From the NCBI GenBank assembly GCA_017417465.1, contig JAFPZD010000040.1, positions 1 to 64,000 of the forward strand: a DNA stretch of 64,000 bases, written 5' to 3'. The stretch comes from Prevotella sp. Its GTDB lineage: Bacteria; Bacteroidota; Bacteroidia; Bacteroidales; Bacteroidaceae. Under the pieces are notes generated by a model. That model saw only the letters and a program-made list of their open reading frames with translations, was not told the DNA's origin and made no database searches. A program made the translations under genes and the position numbers. The stretch's first letter is position 1; every line of letters starts with the position of its first letter. Positions 1 to 9,038 of the stretch are shown here, one piece after another.

Positions 1-183
1 ATTATATATAATAATAATATTATAAAATTCTTTACTCTACCTTTTCTACCTACCAACTTCGATTTTCATTCCTGTCTACAAGTTACTTTCCTACTTTCCT
101 ACTTCAAAAAAGGTAAGGTTTCCTGGAAGAGCGCTCGCTACTGGTAGTCGGGAAGTAACTTCGAAGTAGTCGAATGGTTACTT

Positions 184-260
184 CGGAGCGGAAAGGTAGA
201 GGTGTCGGAGCGGAAAGGTAGAGGTGTCAGAGCGGAAAGGTAGAGGTGTCGGAGCGGAAG
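184..260. repeat. 22-bp tandem repeat, about 3.5 copies
   Basis: Units beginning CGGAGCGGAAAGG start at 184, 206 and 228, with a partial fourth at 250. One unit has a single change. The array ends just before the stop codon of the endonuclease gene on the minus strand. The rest of 1-268 is AT-rich at the left end, with short motifs related to GTTACTTTCC and GAAGTAACTTCG. No gene is visible there. Confidence 0.85.
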
Positions 261-268
261 CCGCACGG

Positions 269-1246
269 TCACTTTCCCAATCGCAAGCTGACCACCAATG
301 GCAGGTGATCGCTGTAGCCACGCTTATAATACGTGCCATCGAAGGTTCGGAAGGGCATTTGCCGACCGCTTTTCTCGTCGCGACGAAGCAAGAACGGGGC
401 ATCGTTGATGTAGGCACTGTCGACACGTGTCACTAGGGACGACGACACGAGTACGTGGTCGATAGAGCGCCACTCGCCCTGAAAGAAGTACGTGCCAGTG
501 GCACCATGACTGCCTACGGCGTGCTGCGTCATGTTGTGAAGGCCATGCGCTGCCAGACGCTGCAGGGAGGGGCTTTCGGCATAGTCGTTGAAGTCGCCCG
601 CCACAACCACGTCAGCGTCTGGTGGCAGGGTGTCAAGTGCGCGACAAAGATGCTGGGCCACCTGCAGGCGGTAGGGACGCGTCATGACCTCACCACCCCA
701 TCGACTGGGGGCATGCACGACGAACAGATGCAGGGTGTCGCCTCCATTGGTGAGGCCTTGCACATAGAGCAGGTCACGAGTGGGGCGCATGCCCTTCAAC
801 GGCTGCACGCCGATGGTCTCATAGCAGAGCGGCTGGAAACGGGAGGGCAGATAGAGCAATGCCACGTCGATGCCCCGCAGATCGGGCGACTCTGTCATCA
901 GGTAGTGATAGCCGGCATTGCTCAACAACGAGCGTCGCGTGAGGTCGCGCATGACCGAGTCGTTCTCGATCTCGATTAACGCAACGATATCGGGAAGGTC
1001 GTCTGCACACGACAGGATGACCTTCCCGATACCATTCAGCTTGCGCCAGTAGCGGCCTACCGTCCAGCGGCGCTCGCCCTCTGGCGTGAACTCGAAATCG
1101 TTCTTTCCCTCATCATGCTGGGTGTCGAACAGATTCTCGCAGTTCAACTCAACAAATGTGATTTGAGATTTGAGGTTTGAGATTTGAGATTTAATAGTTA
1201 GATGATGGCACGCCAAAAGCAAAGCCAACAGCAATTTGCAACACAT
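269..1246 (-). CDS. Secreted endonuclease/exonuclease/phosphatase family protein
   Basis: The 325-aa product has the EEP fold: NCENLFDTQHDEG near the N-terminus, IVALIEIEN (metal-binding Glu), VVAGDFNDY, and a C-terminal SDHLPLVVSL with the catalytic Asp-His. The family hydrolyses phosphodiester or phosphomonoester bonds; the substrate here is unknown. I chose ATG 1246 over an upstream TTG because it begins a clear export signal, MCCKLLLALLLAC, whose last Cys could be a lipobox Cys. Residues just after the signal (IKSQISNLKSQ) are encoded by the TTTGAGATTTGAGG simple repeat that also fills the upstream intergenic region. It is the last gene of a minus-strand run starting at 5038. Family is secure; substrate and exact anchoring are not. 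Confidence 0.88.
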   Translation of the reverse strand: MCCKLLLALLLACHHLTIKSQISNLKSQITFVELNCENLFDTQHDEGKNDFEFTPEGERRWTVGRYWRKLNGIGKVILSCADDLPDIVALIEIENDSVMRDLTRRSLLSNAGYHYLMTESPDLRGIDVALLYLPSRFQPLCYETIGVQPLKGMRPTRDLLYVQGLTNGGDTLHLFVVHAPSRWGGEVMTRPYRLQVAQHLCRALDTLPPDADVVVAGDFNDYAESPSLQRLAAHGLHNMTQHAVGSHGATGTYFFQGEWRSIDHVLVSSSLVTRVDSAYINDAPFLLRRDEKSGRQMPFRTFDGTYYKRGYSDHLPLVVSLRLGK

Positions 1247-1292
1247 AAATCTCAAACCTCAAATCTCAAACCTCAAATCTCAAACCTCAAAT
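1158..1292. repeat. Inverted simple-repeat pair around the endonuclease start
   Basis: Left arm (about 1160-1196) is built of TTTGAGATTTGAGG units. Right arm (about 1248-1292) is the reverse complement, CTCAAACCTCAAAT units. The start codon and signal-peptide coding of the endonuclease lie in the loop between them. Confidence 0.8.
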
Positions 1293-1294
1293 CC

Positions 1295-2830
1295 TTAGCA
1301 GACCTTCTCCAGGCGCTTCATCATGGCGAACATGAAGGCAGCAGAGAGGAGGCAGAGGACGATGAAGACGCACCAGACTATCCACAAGGGCAGGTCGCCC
1401 CACAGATAGCCACCGACGCTGACGAGCTTGTTACCAATAGCGGTAGCACCAAACCAGCCGCCCATCATCAGACCCTTATACTTGGGAGGAGCCACCTTCG
1501 AGACGAACGAGATGCCCATCGGCGAGAGCAGCAGCTCACCAAACGTCAGAATGAGGTAAGTGGAGATGAGCCAATAGGGCGACACCAGGGGACCCAGCTC
1601 ACCGTTAGCGGCGAGAGCAGCCTGCTCGTTAGGCGTGAGCAAGCCCTTCGAAGCGAACATCATGATGAAGAAGGCCGAAGCAGCTACCAGCATGCCGTAG
1701 GCAATCTTGCGTGGTGCCGAGGGCTCCTTGCCCTTGTTGGCCAAGTAAGCAAAGATACCCATTGAGACGGGCGTCAGGGCAACGACATAGAACGGGTTGA
1801 ACTGCTGGAAGATGGGAGCCGAGATGTCGATGGTGCCCGTTGCGCGCGTATATTTATAGATGAGTACGGCTACAGCAGCCAGTACGACGAGGGCCGAGAT
1901 GCCCTTGCCCTTCGAGGTCTTGCTTTGGAACAGTGAGAACAGGCCGTAGACGATGAAGATCAGCATGACGAGGTTCCACACGTCGAACGGCATGGTGTGG
2001 GCACCACTGGCAGTCTTGGCCGTGAACTCATCGGCGAAGTAGGTCAGCGACAGACCATTCTGGTGGAAAGCCATCCAGAAGAAAATCACCACGGCGAACA
2101 CCAGGCAGAGGGCCACGATGCGCTGCTTCGTCTCCTCCTTCGTGAGCTCAGGCTCGGTGGAGAGGGCTTTTGCGCCACCCTTGGCACCACCCTTGTTACC
2201 CTCGGTGTGGCGGAAGGTGCCACGGAAGGCATAGTAGATGGCGATACTCAGGATGAGCGATGCGCAAGCCACGGCGAAGGCAAAGTGGTAAGCCTCGCCA
2301 GGAGCGGTGTAGCCCAGCGAATTCTTGGCCCACTCAGAGATGGCAATGGCAGCCGACGGTGCGAAGAGGGCACCGATGTTGATGGCCATGTAGAAAATTG
2401 AGAAACCAGCGTCGCGCTTGTCGGTGTATTGCGGGTCGTCGTAGAGATTGCCCACCATCACCTGCAGGTTACCCTTGAACAGGCCCGTGCCAAAGCTGAT
2501 GAGTATCAGCGAGATGAGCATGGCAATGAGGCCCACCGTCTGGCCACCCAGTGGCACCGACAGCAGCAGATAGCCCAGGAACATGATGATGATACCGATG
2601 GTGACCATCTTGCCGAAGCCGAACTTGTCGGCCAGCCAGCCACCAACAATGGGCAGGAAGTAGACGAGCATGAGGAAGTCGCCATAGATCTCGCCCGCCC
2701 AGCCGGCATCGAGACCGAAGTTGGCCCTCAAAAACAATGCAAACACGGCTATCATCGTGTAATAGCCAAAGCGCTCACCAGTGTTGGCCAGTGCCAGCGC
2801 AAATAAACCTTTCGGTTGTCCTTCGAACAT
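1295..2830 (-). CDS. POT/PTR2 family proton-coupled oligopeptide transporter
   Basis: A 511-aa inner-membrane MFS protein with 12 or more hydrophobic segments. The N-terminal NTGERFGYYTM matches the ExxERFxYY signature of the proton-dependent oligopeptide transporter family, which imports di- and tripeptides using the proton gradient. Further family features are the GGWLADKFGFGK loop after TM2/3 and a late GELLLSPMGISFVSKVAP segment. Full length for the family. The start at 2830 follows the stop of the preceding gene by only 3 nt, so the two are almost certainly co-transcribed. No promoter is visible between them. Confidence 0.93.
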   Translation of the reverse strand: MFEGQPKGLFALALANTGERFGYYTMIAVFALFLRANFGLDAGWAGEIYGDFLMLVYFLPIVGGWLADKFGFGKMVTIGIIIMFLGYLLLSVPLGGQTVGLIAMLISLILISFGTGLFKGNLQVMVGNLYDDPQYTDKRDAGFSIFYMAINIGALFAPSAAIAISEWAKNSLGYTAPGEAYHFAFAVACASLILSIAIYYAFRGTFRHTEGNKGGAKGGAKALSTEPELTKEETKQRIVALCLVFAVVIFFWMAFHQNGLSLTYFADEFTAKTASGAHTMPFDVWNLVMLIFIVYGLFSLFQSKTSKGKGISALVVLAAVAVLIYKYTRATGTIDISAPIFQQFNPFYVVALTPVSMGIFAYLANKGKEPSAPRKIAYGMLVAASAFFIMMFASKGLLTPNEQAALAANGELGPLVSPYWLISTYLILTFGELLLSPMGISFVSKVAPPKYKGLMMGGWFGATAIGNKLVSVGGYLWGDLPLWIVWCVFIVLCLLSAAFMFAMMKRLEKVC

Positions 2831-2833
2831 AAA

Positions 2834-3661
2834 TTATTTAATTTTAGGGTTAATTGTTCGGGATAAATCTATGAGGTAGCTCAGTTTGACGACGATCTGC
2901 CCCATGTTCGAGCGTGCAAAATAGTCGCGCTTCGTATCGCCATAGAGGTTGCCCAGACCGTAATAGTAGCGGCCCTCGAGGATGAAGTGCCCCAGCCGGG
3001 GGAAGGAGTACTCGAATCCGACGCCAGCGGCGATGCCATAGTCGAACTTATGCTCGACGGGCTTGAAGTACATGCCTGAGCCCACCTGCACGCCCTCGTT
3101 GGTGGTATAGTCGCTTGAGACGATGGACACGCGGTCGTAGATATTAGGATTGCGGAGATTGAAGTTGGCATCGGTCTTCTCGTTCAGCAGATAGCCGAAC
3201 TGTGGGCCTGCCTGGAAGAAGAACTGGAGTCCACGGCGCTCACGCCCCCACCCTAAGCGTGCCAGGACAGGCACCTGGATGTAGGTCAGCGTCCGCTGGT
3301 AGGCTTCAGGCTCGTTATTTTCCAACGCCAGCACGGGCTCGTCGTCCTCGGTGAGGATGCTCTCTTTCCATCCCACCTGGGCATAGTTCACTTCGGCCAC
3401 GATGGCGCAGATGCTGTTGAAATACTTCTCGGAGGTGTAGCGAGCCGACAGTCCACCGATGATGCCTCGGTGCTGCGTCTGGGGCACCTTGGGAACGAAC
3501 GACACCGTGCTGAGCACGGTACCACCACTGACGCCCACCGACAGCTCACTGCGATGCTCACCCACCTGGGCATTGGCCACAGCGAGCGAGCAGAGGCAGC
3601 AGAGGGCCGTGAGGGCTGTCCGCAAGACTGCTTTTCGTAATGTCACTAACGCTTGTACCAT
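2834..3661 (-). CDS. PorT-like outer-membrane beta-barrel protein
   Basis: The 275-aa product starts with a signal peptide (hydrophobic TALCCLCSLAVANAQ). Alternating amphipathic strands follow, typical of the small porin-like outer-membrane beta-barrel domain (PorT family): SVGVSGGTVLS, FEYSFPRLGHFILEGRYYYGLGN and a terminal strand IVVKLSYLIDL. The family includes a protein involved in type IX secretion, but most members have no known role, so I do not call a T9SS function. The gene sits 21 nt after the LysM protein and 3 nt before the peptide transporter. Confidence 0.8.
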   Translation of the reverse strand: MVQALVTLRKAVLRTALTALCCLCSLAVANAQVGEHRSELSVGVSGGTVLSTVSFVPKVPQTQHRGIIGGLSARYTSEKYFNSICAIVAEVNYAQVGWKESILTEDDEPVLALENNEPEAYQRTLTYIQVPVLARLGWGRERRGLQFFFQAGPQFGYLLNEKTDANFNLRNPNIYDRVSIVSSDYTTNEGVQVGSGMYFKPVEHKFDYGIAAGVGFEYSFPRLGHFILEGRYYYGLGNLYGDTKRDYFARSNMGQIVVKLSYLIDLSRTINPKIK

Positions 3662-3682
3662 TATCGTTCAACGTCCTCCGAG

Positions 3683-5038
3683 TCAGTAGTTTACCGTCTC
3701 GATGGTACGGTCGTTCTTATAGTGGATAAACATGTAGGCGCTATTCTGATAGCCCCCACCATCGCCCACGCGCTTGAACTTAAGCGGTGTCTGGACGTAG
3801 GGCCGCTGGCTGTCGCCCTTGAACGTGATGCCATCGCGATGGAGCCCCTGGAAGAAGAACATGGCATGGTCGAAGCCTGTCAGCGCGAAGCGTGGCTGGG
3901 TGCTCAGCATGTCCTGCGAGAAGTTCTGGCGATAGAGCCGTTGCAGGTGCTGAATCTTCTCAGAGCTCTGGTTGTAGAAGAAGGGAGCCGGCACGTAGAC
4001 ATCGTACTTGTAGAAGTTCGACAGGTGGCGGTTGGCATAGGTGAGCCATTCGGTATAGCCGAACAGGGCGACCTGCACATCGGGATTGTTGGCCACGACA
4101 GTGCTCAGCTTGCCAAAGACGGCCAGCAGGTCCTGCGAACGGGCTGAGTTAAGCACCACCATGTTCTGCTCAGTGCGGCTGAAGGCATTGGCAAAGTTTG
4201 TGTCGGTTGACTGCAGGCTGGTAAGACTGTAGTGCGAGCCGGCCTGCTCGAGATGACGGCGCAGGCTGCTGGTGAAGTAGCCTTTGGTGCTGGCGGTGTC
4301 GGCACAGTCGACAATGACGAAGTGGCGTCCCCTGAAGTAGTCGGCACAACGGCGTGCCGTCAGGTCGAGCTGCTGCGACGGTGACTGATAGACCTGGAAG
4401 ATGCGAGGATTGCTGGCCAGCTCGTCGTTGGCACGGATGCTGAACGGGATGAGCAGACGACTATTGTACTGTGTGACGAACTTCGAGAGCTGAGGCACGA
4501 ACTTCGAATAGAGCGGACCGATAATGAGGTCGCACTTGGCGGCAGCATCGTTGAGGAGCAGCGGACGCACGTCGCCATCCTCTGCCAAGTTCCATGCATG
4601 CACATCGATGGAGACCCCCAGCCGCTTCAGCGAGTCACAGGCCATGAGGATGCCACGGTAATACTCCACCATGCGGCGTCCATCGTTGTTCTGGCTGTGA
4701 AGGGGCAGCATTACGCCCACCCTCAGCGCACGGCGTCGCAGGTCACTACGACTATCGACCGTCGGCTCAGCAACCTTCGGCTCAGGCGTCAGCGTGATGG
4801 TTGGCTGCTCGATGGGCGCAGGTATGTTGATGACGTCACCCTTCTTGAGGTTGTAGTCGAGGGCCTCCATGCCAGGATTGGCCTTTATCAGCTGATCGAC
4901 GGAGATGCCATTCTCGCGGGCAATGCCGTAGATCGTCTCTTTCTTCTTCACTTTGTGTGTCTTCATCGTCTGGCTGTATGCCAAGGCTGTCGAAAGCAGC
5001 AGAACGGCCAGCAGGAAGCACTTCAATAGACGGTTCAT
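3683..5038 (-). CDS. LysM domain plus periplasmic-binding-protein-like protein
   Basis: The 451-aa product has a signal peptide ending near ALAYSQ, then one LysM peptidoglycan-binding domain at about residues 25-73 (THKVKKKETIYGIARENGIS ... YNLKKGDVINIP) and a proline-rich linker. From about residue 105 there is a type-1 periplasmic-binding-protein-like fold (RVGVMLPLHS ... KCDLIIGPLYSKFVPQLS). The LysM part suggests a cell-wall-bound periplasmic protein; any ligand is unknown. It is the first gene of the minus-strand run, with its own -7 box at 5065-5072, back to back with the promoter of the CHU_C gene. Confidence 0.85.
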   Translation of the reverse strand: MNRLLKCFLLAVLLLSTALAYSQTMKTHKVKKKETIYGIARENGISVDQLIKANPGMEALDYNLKKGDVINIPAPIEQPTITLTPEPKVAEPTVDSRSDLRRRALRVGVMLPLHSQNNDGRRMVEYYRGILMACDSLKRLGVSIDVHAWNLAEDGDVRPLLLNDAAAKCDLIIGPLYSKFVPQLSKFVTQYNSRLLIPFSIRANDELASNPRIFQVYQSPSQQLDLTARRCADYFRGRHFVIVDCADTASTKGYFTSSLRRHLEQAGSHYSLTSLQSTDTNFANAFSRTEQNMVVLNSARSQDLLAVFGKLSTVVANNPDVQVALFGYTEWLTYANRHLSNFYKYDVYVPAPFFYNQSSEKIQHLQRLYRQNFSQDMLSTQPRFALTGFDHAMFFFQGLHRDGITFKGDSQRPYVQTPLKFKRVGDGGGYQNSAYMFIHYKNDRTIETVNY

Positions 5039-5064
5039 TCGTATGCTTTTTCAAATTTCGCCTA

Positions 5065-5072
5065 CAAAAGTA
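5065..5072 (-). promoter_or_regulatory. -7 box of the LysM operon
   Basis: TACTTTTG on the minus strand, matching the Bacteroidetes TAnnTTTG box, about 27 nt upstream of the ATG at 5038. Confidence 0.7.
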
Positions 5073-5166
5073 CAACTTTTTTGCGAATCACGGCAGTTTT
5101 TTACATGTTTTGATAGCTAATTTTAGTTAAACGCCCGAAAATAATCCATCGATGCGATTTTTTTTG

Positions 5167-5174
5167 TACCTTTG
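5167..5174 (+). promoter_or_regulatory. -7 box upstream of the CHU_C gene and uvrA
   Basis: TACCTTTG, 22 nt before the chosen start at 5197. It lies inside the longer open frame starting at 5152, which rules out that upstream start. Confidence 0.8.
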
Positions 5175-5196
5175 CAGATTGAAACCTACTTTATTA

Positions 5197-5928
5197 ATGA
5201 TGAAAAAGCAAATAAGACGACTCATGGTCATGGCAGCCATGCTGACGGCCATCATGGCACTGCCACTGACCGTCAGGGCGCAGTCGGTGAACCCGATGGC
5301 ATACTGGACAAACGAGGACGGCGATGACGAGGAAGGCACCAGCATTGGCAACGGCATGGCACCCCTCGACGTCACTTTCCGTGCCAACCCTGAGAACATG
5401 GAGGGCTTCACGCCAAGCTACGAATGGCATTTCCGCAAGATGTCTGCCGACGGCAGCGGCGAATCGGAGGAGCTGTTTGTGCGCTATGAGGAAGACACGC
5501 AGTACACCTTCACGCAGTCGGGTACTTACAACGTGGTGCTCAAGACCATGCTCGACCAGCAGGGCACTGAGCTCGACTCGGTGCTCATCGTCGTGGCCAT
5601 TGCCGAGAGCAAGCTGGAGTTCCCCAATGCCTTCTCGCCCAATGGCGACGGCATCAACGACACCTATAAGGCGAAGGATGGCTATCGGAGCATCATCAGC
5701 TTCAGGGCCATCATCGTGAACCGCTGGGGCCAGAAGCTCTACGAGTGGAACGACCCAGCAGGCGAATGGGACGGCACGTACAAGGGCCGTCCGGTGAAGG
5801 ACGGCGTCTACTTCGTACAGGTCATCGCGAAGGGTGCCGACGGCAAGGACTACCATATACGCAAGGATGTTAACCTGCTTAGAGGATACACAGAAGGAGG
5901 AAACAACAGTGGCACGACAAAAGAATAA
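5197..5928 (+). CDS. Gliding-motility-type C-terminal domain (CHU_C) protein
   Basis: A 243-aa exported protein. The start MMKKQIRR at 5197 is chosen because the -7 box lies upstream of it, and it opens a signal peptide (MAAMLTAIMALPLTVRAQ). The middle part is PKD-like (FRANPENMEGFTPSYEWHF ... TFTQSGTYNVVLK). The C-terminal about 90 residues match the CHU_C/type B sorting domain of type IX secretion cargo: FPNAFSPNGDGINDTYKAK, IVNRWGQKLYEWN, WDGTYKGRPVKDGVYFVQV. It is probably surface-exposed or secreted. The last 20 nt overlap the uvrA start. Confidence 0.88.
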   Translation: MMKKQIRRLMVMAAMLTAIMALPLTVRAQSVNPMAYWTNEDGDDEEGTSIGNGMAPLDVTFRANPENMEGFTPSYEWHFRKMSADGSGESEELFVRYEEDTQYTFTQSGTYNVVLKTMLDQQGTELDSVLIVVAIAESKLEFPNAFSPNGDGINDTYKAKDGYRSIISFRAIIVNRWGQKLYEWNDPAGEWDGTYKGRPVKDGVYFVQVIAKGADGKDYHIRKDVNLLRGYTEGGNNSGTTKE

Positions 5929-8842
5929 GGGCGAGGGAGACGGCAAGATCTGCGTCTATGGCGCCCGCGTGCATAACCTGAAGAATATTGATGTGACGAT
6001 TCCCCGTGGGTCGCTCACCGTGATCACCGGCCTTAGCGGCTCGGGCAAGTCATCGCTGGCCTTCGACACCATCTTCGCCGAGGGCCAACGGCGCTATATT
6101 GAGACGTTCTCAGCTTACGCTCGCAACTTCCTGGGCGGCTTGGAACGCCCTGACGTCGACAAGATCACGGGACTGTCACCCGTCATCAGCATCGAGCAGA
6201 AGACCACCAACAAGAATCCACGCTCGACTGTCGGCACCACCACCGAGATCTACGACTACCTACGACTGCTCTTCGCACGCGCAGGACGAGCCTATAGCTA
6301 CATGACGGGCGAGCCGATGGTGAAGTACACCGAGGAGAAGGTCATCAGCATGATTCAGCACGACTATGCCGGCCACAAGATTATGATTCTCGCCCCACTC
6401 GTACGCAACCGTAAGGGCCACTATCGCGAGCTGTTCGAGAGCATGCGCCGCAAGGGCTACCTCACCATGCGCGTCGATGGCCAGATAGTGGAAATCAAGC
6501 AGGGCATGAAGGTCGACCGCTACAAGAACCACAACATCGAGGTGGTCATCGACAAGCTTGTGCCACCCAAGGGTGGGAACGACAAGGCTCTCGGTGAGGG
6601 AAACCTGGAACGCCTGAAGAAATCAGTGCAGATAGCCATGAAGCAGGGCGAGGGTCTCATCATGATTCTCGACGTCACTGACCCACTTCCTTCAGGCGTG
6701 CGGTTGAAGTATTTCTCGCGTCGCCTGATGTGCCCCACGTCGGGCATCAGCTACAGCGACCCTGCGCCCAACAATTTCTCGTTCAACTCGCCACAGGGTG
6801 CCTGTCCCCGATGCAAGGGGCTGGGCGTGGTCAGCCAGATAGACCTTCAGAAGGTGATGCCCGATCGTAAGCAAAGCATCTACGATGGTGGAATCGTTCC
6901 TTTAGGAAAATACAAGAACTCACTCATATTCTGGCAGATAGAGGCCATCCTCAAGAAGAGCGATTGCACCCTGAAGACCCCACTTGCCGACATCCCCGAG
7001 GAGACAATGACCGAGATTCTCTACGGTACGCTGGGCGACGTGCGCATCGACAAGGAGGTCGTTCACACCTCAAGCGACTACTTCGTGGCCTTCGACGGCA
7101 TCGTGAAGTATCTGCGCAACGTGTTGGAAAACGACGAGTCTGCTGCCGGTCAAAAATTGGCCGACCAGTTCATGGCCGAATGCGAATGCCCGGAATGTCA
7201 CGGACAACGCCTCAACCGCGAGGCACTGAGCTATCGCATTGCCGACAAGAACATAGCCGAGCTGGCATCGATGGACATTCTCGAACTGCGCCAATGGCTC
7301 GACCAGCTCGACGACACGAAGCTCGACGCACAGCAGCAGAAGATTGCCGCAGAGATACTCAAGGAGATTCGCACACGCCTCGACTTCCTGCTCGACGTGG
7401 GCCTCGACTACCTCTCGCTCAATCGCCAGTCGGCATCGCTCTCAGGTGGTGAGAGCCAGCGCATACGACTGGCCACGCAGATAGGCTCGCAACTCGTCAA
7501 CGTGCTCTACATCCTCGACGAGCCGTCCATCGGACTCCATCAGCGCGACAACCAGCGCCTCATCAACTCGCTCAAGCAGCTGCGCGACATGGGCAACACC
7601 GTCATCGTCGTAGAGCACGACCGTGACATGATGCTCGCTGCCGACTATATCATCGATATCGGACCACGTGCAGGACGCAAAGGCGGCGAGGTGGTGTTCC
7701 AAGGTACACCCGCTGAGCTGATGAAGGCCGACACACTGACGGCCAGCTATCTGCGTGAAGGGAGCCTGGCAAAGCATGAAGAGCGAACAGAACCTGCCGA
7801 CGAACAAAGCGCCCCCAACACATCACCCTCCGAACCTCAAGAGAGTATCACCCTGCACGGTTGCACCGGCAACAACCTGAAGCATGTCGATGCCGTGTTC
7901 CCACTCGGCAAGCTGATCGTTGTCACGGGTGTCAGCGGCAGCGGCAAGTCGACGCTTATCAACGAGACGCTGCAGCCCATCCTCTCGCAGCACTTCTACC
8001 GCTCGCTGCGGCGTCCCTTGCCTTACGACAGCATAGAGGGACTTCAGAACGTTGACAAGGTGGTCGATGTAGACCAAAGCCCCATCGGGCGCACGCCACG
8101 CTCGAATCCTGCCACCTACACGGGCGTCTTTGCCGACATCCGTTCGCTCTTTGTCAACTTGCCTGAAGCCAAGATTCGTGGCTACAAGCCCGGACGCTTC
8201 TCGTTCAACGTCAAGGGTGGCCGTTGCGAGACCTGCGGTGGCAACGGCTACAAGACCATCGAGATGAACTTCCTGCCCGACATCCAGGTGCCTTGCGAGG
8301 AGTGCCATGGCAAGCGCTACAACCGCGAGACGCTCGAAGTGCGCTACAAGGGCAAGTCGATTGCCGACGTGCTCGACATGACCATCAACCAGGCCGTGGA
8401 GTTCTTTGAGAACGTCCCTGACATACTACGCAAGATAAAGACCATACAGGACGTCGGACTGGGCTACATCAAGCTCGGACAGCCCTCCACCACCCTCTCG
8501 GGCGGCGAGAGCCAGCGCGTAAAACTGGCCACGGAACTGTCGAAGAAGGACACGGGGCGCACGCTCTACATCCTCGACGAGCCAACGACGGGCCTCCACT
8601 TCGAGGACATCCGCATCCTGATGCAAGTGCTGCGCCGACTGGTCGACCGTGGTAACACCGTAGTCATCATCGAGCACAACATGGATGTCATCACGCAAGC
8701 CGACTGGATCATCGACATGGGACCTGAGGGTGGGCGACGTGGCGGCACTGTTCTCTGCGAAGGCACACCCGAGGAGGTGGCACACAGCGACAAGGGCTTC
8801 ACGCCACAGTTCCTCAGAAGCGAGCTCGGCTTGGAGACATGA
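5909..8842 (+). CDS. uvrA: Excinuclease ABC subunit A
   Basis: The 977-aa UvrA is the damage-recognition ATPase of nucleotide excision repair, acting with UvrB and UvrC. Both ABC modules are intact: Walker [10 protein letters not shown] and GVSGSGKST, signatures LSGGESQRI and LSGGESQRV, Walker [13 protein letters not shown] and [12 protein letters not shown]. The C-terminal zinc module (CETCGGNGY ... CEECHGKR) is complete. The first zinc module starts CPTSG, so one of its usual Cys is Ser. GTG 5909 is chosen because a perfect AAGGAGG (5894-5900) lies 8 nt upstream. This start overlaps the preceding gene by 20 nt in another frame, indicating co-transcription and probably coupling. Confidence 0.97.
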   Translation: MARQKNKGEGDGKICVYGARVHNLKNIDVTIPRGSLTVITGLSGSGKSSLAFDTIFAEGQRRYIETFSAYARNFLGGLERPDVDKITGLSPVISIEQKTTNKNPRSTVGTTTEIYDYLRLLFARAGRAYSYMTGEPMVKYTEEKVISMIQHDYAGHKIMILAPLVRNRKGHYRELFESMRRKGYLTMRVDGQIVEIKQGMKVDRYKNHNIEVVIDKLVPPKGGNDKALGEGNLERLKKSVQIAMKQGEGLIMILDVTDPLPSGVRLKYFSRRLMCPTSGISYSDPAPNNFSFNSPQGACPRCKGLGVVSQIDLQKVMPDRKQSIYDGGIVPLGKYKNSLIFWQIEAILKKSDCTLKTPLADIPEETMTEILYGTLGDVRIDKEVVHTSSDYFVAFDGIVKYLRNVLENDESAAGQKLADQFMAECECPECHGQRLNREALSYRIADKNIAELASMDILELRQWLDQLDDTKLDAQQQKIAAEILKEIRTRLDFLLDVGLDYLSLNRQSASLSGGESQRIRLATQIGSQLVNVLYILDEPSIGLHQRDNQRLINSLKQLRDMGNTVIVVEHDRDMMLAADYIIDIGPRAGRKGGEVVFQGTPAELMKADTLTASYLREGSLAKHEERTEPADEQSAPNTSPSEPQESITLHGCTGNNLKHVDAVFPLGKLIVVTGVSGSGKSTLINETLQPILSQHFYRSLRRPLPYDSIEGLQNVDKVVDVDQSPIGRTPRSNPATYTGVFADIRSLFVNLPEAKIRGYKPGRFSFNVKGGRCETCGGNGYKTIEMNFLPDIQVPCEECHGKRYNRETLEVRYKGKSIADVLDMTINQAVEFFENVPDILRKIKTIQDVGLGYIKLGQPSTTLSGGESQRVKLATELSKKDTGRTLYILDEPTTGLHFEDIRILMQVLRRLVDRGNTVVIIEHNMDVITQADWIIDMGPEGGRRGGTVLCEGTPEEVAHSDKGFTPQFLRSELGLET

Positions 8843-8950
8843 CGTTACAACAGCCTCAAAAATGTGTCAAAAGGAGGCCAGAGACACAGCACTTTAACTT
8901 CGATTACACAGTTTTTAAGCAAAACATGCTCGAATGTGAAAACTATTTGC

Positions 8951-8958
8951 TACCTTTG
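8951..8958 (+). promoter_or_regulatory. -7 box of the Nfn-like fusion gene
   Basis: TACCTTTG, 80 nt before the ATG at 9039, in the otherwise gene-free gap after uvrA. Confidence 0.75.
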
Positions 8959-9038
8959 CACCCGCAAACAATAAAAAGATGAAAAAGTAAAACGAAATAG
9001 CAACAAGGTAAAAAGATTTAAAGGTAAAACGAACGGTT

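Noticed and set aside
5152..5196. Upstream start of the CHU_C protein
   Set aside because: It lies before and across the -7 box, and the encoded residues do not resemble a signal peptide.
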